From: an uncultured Rikenellaceae bacterium
GTDB lineage: Bacteria > Bacteroidota > Bacteroidia > Bacteroidales > Rikenellaceae
NCBI GenBank assembly: GCA_947176715.1
Contig: CAMWRR010000002.1
Span: forward strand, 1 to 35,912
Direction of reading: 5' to 3'
DNA length: 35,912 nucleotides
Shown here one piece after another: positions 32,939 through 35,912 of the stretch. The position numbers and the translations under genes are program-made. How positions within the stretch are numbered: position 1 is the stretch's first letter; each line of letters starts with the position of its first letter. Under the pieces are notes generated by a model that was not told the origin of the DNA, did no database searches, and saw only the letters and a program-made list of their open reading frames with translations.

Positions 32939-32970
32939 AAAAAAGCGCAAAATATATTTTGCGCTTTTTT
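32939..32970. terminator. Perfect palindromic terminator between dinD-like gene and tRNA-Leu
   Basis: A perfect 32-base palindrome: an A run, GCGCAAAA, a TATA centre, TTTTGCGC and a T run. It can serve both convergent transcripts. Confidence 0.92.
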
Positions 32971-32978
32971 TACAAACG

Positions 32979-33062
32979 TGCTCAGGACAAGAATCGAACT
33001 TGCATGTCGAAATCGACACTACCTCCTGAGAGTAGCGTGTCTACCAATTCCACCACCTGAGC
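32979..33062 (-). tRNA. tRNA-Leu(CAG)
   Basis: On the minus strand an 84-nt class II tRNA: acceptor GCTCAGG/CCTGAGC with discriminator A, D-arm GGAATTGGTAGACA, anticodon loop CTCAGGA (anticodon CAG) on stem CTACT/GGTAG, a variable arm with GTCGATTTCGAC, and T-loop AGTTCGATTC. CCA not encoded. It reads CUG Leu codons. Confidence 0.96.
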
Positions 33063-33074
33063 GGTTTTGCACCG

Positions 33075-33106
33075 CAAAGTAAGTAAAAAAAGCGTCTATT
33101 TGCAAA
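33075..33106 (-). promoter_or_regulatory. Promoter TTTG-N20-TTACTTTG for tRNA-Leu(CAG)
   Basis: Minus strand TTTG (33103-33106), 20 bases, TTACTTTG (33075-33082), one mismatch. It is only one base away from the divergent promoter of the lipoprotein gene. Confidence 0.55.
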
Positions 33107-33107
33107 T

Positions 33108-33138
33108 TTTGGATTGCAAAATTTAAAAGTTATATTTG
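33108..33138 (+). promoter_or_regulatory. Promoter TTTG-N19-TATATTTG for the lipoprotein gene
   Basis: TTTG (33108-33111), 19 bases, TATATTTG (33131-33138): full consensus match. Leader of about 20 nt. Confidence 0.75.
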
Positions 33139-33162
33139 TCTCCCATTTAATTTAAGAAAGAT

Positions 33163-34605
33163 ATGAAACTCTCAAAAGCGACGGTTTTAACGCTCGTTGC
33201 GCTGGTAACGACTGGCGCGCTATGCGGTTGTAACAAAAACGACGGATTGGACGAGAACGCAAAAATAGAATTTGCCCCCACCTCCGACAATCTGCCCGTA
33301 TTCTTCGACTACGGAGAGAGCAAGATTCTCGCGCTCGATGTGGAGAGCATCGATGCCATAGACGGCATGGAGGCCCCCGATGGATGGAGCGTGGAGATAG
33401 TCAGGGATAACGGCCTTATAACGGCGGCAAAAGTCACCGCACCCAAGGCCGATGACGAGGATATAGACACCGACGGCGAGATAGAGCTATCGGTGGCGAA
33501 CATACTCAAAACGTCGATAAAGGTCTACACCGCCGACTACACCGATCCTTACGGCGCGCTCGTGGTATTGGAGGATTTCAATAAAGGGGCGCTGTCATAC
33601 ATCGACCGTTACGGCAGACAGCACGACAACGTATTCGCCGCCGCCAATCCGGAGATAACGATGGGCGGGTCGCTGCAGGACCTATATATAAAGGACGACA
33701 AGATATATCTTCTGGCTCAGAATGCGGCATCGGACGGCTCGCGCCTCTTCGTCTGCAACCCCAGAACCATGAAGGCGGAGGCCAAGAGCGCCCTCGACTT
33801 CAAGTCGGCCGACGGGGCCTCGGTGTGGACGCAACATATAGTAGTGGCCGACAACGGCAAGGCATACATACAATACAGCACCACCCCATACGAGACATAT
33901 TCGGGCATCAGGAGCATAGAGCTCGCCTCAATGACCGTGGCCCCCGACGACATCCCCGACACATACGGCACCATGACCGCGTACGGCGCCACCAAAGCCC
34001 GCATGACATACTCCCGCGGCAAGATATATGCGGCACGCGGTAACTCCGTGGCCGTAATAGAGCCGGAGACCGACCGAACGACACTCATACCGTTCGCCGA
34101 CCGTTGCGTCAAAGATGTGACCAAGGGCGCCGACGGCAACATATACGTGCTGACGACCGGGATAATAAAGGATGGCAAGGTCACCACTCCGGCCGTCATC
34201 TGGTCCGTAAGCCAAAGCACCGGCTCCGCGACACAGATGGCATCGTTGGGCGACATAGTGGTAAGCGAACTGTCATACTGCCCCAACAACAGCATGTCGG
34301 CATCGTTCACCTCGTCAAAGATATTCTTCATATCGGGCACCTTCGGCGACAATGAGCTATGCTCGTTCGACTACGCCACAAAGGAGGTGCGAAGCGATGT
34401 ATCGCAGGCACCCGACGGTCTGCTACCCTACGGCTATCCGGCATTCCATCCCGAAACGGGGACAGCGTACGTAGGCTACACCGACTATGTCAAAACCGAG
34501 GTGGTGAGATACTCCGACCCCGAGACCTCATTCGTGTTGCCCACGGGCCCCGTGGCAGGCATCTTCTTCCCCTACATGTTCTCCGACGACTGGACAGCAA
34601 GATAG
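33163..34605 (+). CDS. DUF5074/YncE-like beta-propeller lipoprotein
   Basis: A 480-residue lipoprotein (signal MKLSKATVLTLVALVTTGAL with lipobox LCGC, Cys23). After an acidic N-terminal domain, residues 125-480 show repeated beta-propeller blades, e.g. ALVVLEDFNKGALSYIDRYG and LQDLYIKDDKIYLLAQN. This is the DUF5074-type pattern of Bacteroidetes cell-surface proteins. BtuG, a surface cobalamin binder, is a related propeller, but this gene has no TonB-dependent receptor beside it, so the ligand is unknown. It lies six bases before the SDR gene, suggesting an operon. Confidence 0.75.
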   Translation: MKLSKATVLTLVALVTTGALCGCNKNDGLDENAKIEFAPTSDNLPVFFDYGESKILALDVESIDAIDGMEAPDGWSVEIVRDNGLITAAKVTAPKADDEDIDTDGEIELSVANILKTSIKVYTADYTDPYGALVVLEDFNKGALSYIDRYGRQHDNVFAAANPEITMGGSLQDLYIKDDKIYLLAQNAASDGSRLFVCNPRTMKAEAKSALDFKSADGASVWTQHIVVADNGKAYIQYSTTPYETYSGIRSIELASMTVAPDDIPDTYGTMTAYGATKARMTYSRGKIYAARGNSVAVIEPETDRTTLIPFADRCVKDVTKGADGNIYVLTTGIIKDGKVTTPAVIWSVSQSTGSATQMASLGDIVVSELSYCPNNSMSASFTSSKIFFISGTFGDNELCSFDYATKEVRSDVSQAPDGLLPYGYPAFHPETGTAYVGYTDYVKTEVVRYSDPETSFVLPTGPVAGIFFPYMFSDDWTAR

Positions 34606-34611
34606 CACGCC

Positions 34612-35619
34612 ATGACAGCCGAACCCACCTCTCGCAAAACGGTAGTCACCGGCGCCACGGGCATGATCGGCTCGCACCTGATATGCCGTCTGCTCGACCT
34701 CGGCTATCGCGACATAACCGTGCTGGCCAGATCGCAGTCATCGTTGGCCAAGCTGGCATCGACCATGTTGCACTTCGGCAAGAGCGACCTCTACCCCTCG
34801 CTTAAATGCAGGGTGATGCCGCTCATGTCGCTCGACAACCTCAAAGAGGCGTTCAAAGGGTGCGACCTGCTCTTCAACTGCGCGGCCGACATATCGTTCG
34901 TAGGCGGGCAGACGCAGATAACGGCCAACCGCGACATAGCCTACGCCGTGGCACAGGCGGCATTGGAGAGTGGCGTAGGCATGACGGTGCATGTAAGCTC
35001 CATAAGTACGTTACAGGGCAAAGAGGCCCCCGACACCATCGACGAAAGCTCCGTGATGGAGTCGCTTGCGGGCCGCTCGTCGTACAGTGTGAGCAAATTC
35101 TGGGCCGAGAGCGAGTTCTGGCGCGCACACGAGGCGGGACTGCCGGTGGTGATAGTCAATCCGTCGGTAGTGCTCGGAGGAGGCAGGTGGAACAGCGGGG
35201 CCATGCCGTCGTACGAACGGGCCGTACGGCGCGGTGTCCCCTCGGTAGCCGGCGGCACCACCGGATATGTGTCGGCGGAGGATGTGGCCCGGGCTATGGA
35301 GACGCTCAGCCGCACACCGTCGGCTGTCGGCGAGAGATTCGTGCTGTCGGCGGAGAATATGTCCCTCGACGAGATGTGGGCCATGATAGCCGACACCATA
35401 GGGGTGAAACGTCCCGGACGTGTGCCTGTGGCCGTAGTATCGGCGCTCCACTCCGTGTTGAGGTTCACCGAGAAGATAGGCATACGCATGAAATTGCAAT
35501 CGCCCCATCTGGAGGCGTTACTGCACCGCCACCTCTACGACGGCTCCAAGATAACGCGATACTGCCGGTTCGACTACACCCCGTTGCAGGAGGCCATACC
35601 TACGATGACAGGTTGGTAA
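34612..35619 (+). CDS. NAD-dependent epimerase/dehydratase (extended SDR)
   Basis: A 335-residue Rossmann protein. The nucleotide motif is TGATGMIGSHL (about 13-23). The catalytic YxxxK is in SSYSVSKFWAESEF (Tyr about 157). VNPSVVLGGGRWNSGAMPSY and the late helices are typical of extended SDRs. Substrate unknown: nucleotide-sugar, sterol-like or dihydroflavonol-reductase-like. Coupled closely to the propeller lipoprotein upstream. Confidence 0.85.
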   Translation: MTAEPTSRKTVVTGATGMIGSHLICRLLDLGYRDITVLARSQSSLAKLASTMLHFGKSDLYPSLKCRVMPLMSLDNLKEAFKGCDLLFNCAADISFVGGQTQITANRDIAYAVAQAALESGVGMTVHVSSISTLQGKEAPDTIDESSVMESLAGRSSYSVSKFWAESEFWRAHEAGLPVVIVNPSVVLGGGRWNSGAMPSYERAVRRGVPSVAGGTTGYVSAEDVARAMETLSRTPSAVGERFVLSAENMSLDEMWAMIADTIGVKRPGRVPVAVVSALHSVLRFTEKIGIRMKLQSPHLEALLHRHLYDGSKITRYCRFDYTPLQEAIPTMTGW

Positions 35620-35779
35620 AGGGCAGATTCTTAACTTACGGGCAGTAATAAATATACTACCGGGGAAAATTCCGAAGAACCGCAATAGTGCGTAATTCAT
35701 AGACAATAGCTCTCTTTTAAAAGGGCTTGCATCCACTATGCGTCACCGAGTATCGGAAACCTGTGGAAGAGCGCGCCGA

Positions 35780-35912
35780 GCGGCGGGGACACCTCGCGGC
35801 GGGCAGAGGAGAGGCAATTAGGGCACTTTAGCGAATAACACTTAAACTACGTTACTGTCCCGTGCGGGCCTCCGGTGGGGGCGCGTTTGCCCCCCCCGCC
35901 AGGTGTGCCCGC
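35780..35912. repeat. GC-rich dispersed intergenic repeat, copy B (two opposed segments, cut by window end)
   Basis: 35790-35805 is the inverse of the 7261-7276 segment with one change. 35863-35874 repeats 7202-7213 exactly. The AGGTGTGCCC near 35901-35910 is inverted relative to the first segment. The stretch 35620-35780 contains no gene I can support. Confidence 0.55.

Overview
The window looks like chromosomal DNA of a fairly GC-rich member of the Bacteroidales, with Rikenellaceae/Alistipes-like as a tentative guess. The main evidence is promoters of the Bacteroidetes type (TTTG, 19-20 bases, TAnnTTTG) in front of many genes. Supporting it are a DUF4988/BspA-type surface lipoprotein, an Mpi-type serine invertase, a DUF5074/YncE-type propeller lipoprotein and family-typical proteins such as YitT, an AspT/YidE-type transporter and a membrane pyrophosphatase. 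Ile is very often coded ATA despite the GC content. TAG, TAA and TGA all end genes here, so the standard bacterial code applies.

Layout. 0-1.6 kb: start of queG (leftward) and a rightward YbhN/AglD-type membrane protein, separated by a 21-bp imperfect inverted repeat. 1.7-5.2 kb (leftward): a surface lipoprotein with DUF4988 and BspA-type repeats, an outer-membrane barrel protein and an Mpi-type invertase. 5.4-10.3 kb (rightward): recN, an AspT/YidE-type transporter, yebC and rpmH. 10.3-12.3 kb: two tandem, related ~250-nt structured leader RNAs, the first ahead of a 29-codon ORF and the second ahead of an unrecognised 332-residue membrane protein. 12.5-16.8 kb (leftward): an orphan AbiEi/DUF6088-like protein, hppA, a small membrane protein and an outer-membrane barrel. 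17.2-20.2 kb: a truncated BRO-type gene facing tRNA-Leu(UAG), a ZnuB-type permease, a small acidic protein and a secreted serine hydrolase. 20.4-22.9 kb: gpsA, interrupted by an in-frame amber codon, then pgi. 23.1-26.1 kb: a complete BtuFCD/Fec-type metal-chelate importer. 26.4-31.9 kb: leuS, a YitT protein, an M23 peptidase and a YhbP-like protein. 32.1-33.1 kb: a DinD-like gene facing tRNA-Leu(CAG). 33.2-35.6 kb: a DUF5074-type lipoprotein coupled to an SDR epimerase. A GC-rich repeat recurs in three intergenic regions.

Most of the window is housekeeping. The points that deserve a second look are the duplicated structured leaders at 10.6-11.3 kb, the inverted repeat between queG and its neighbour together with the Mpi-type invertase, the amber codon in gpsA, and two BRO/DinD genes that each converge on a tRNA-Leu. 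No CRISPR array, rRNA, insertion sequence or complete prophage was seen.
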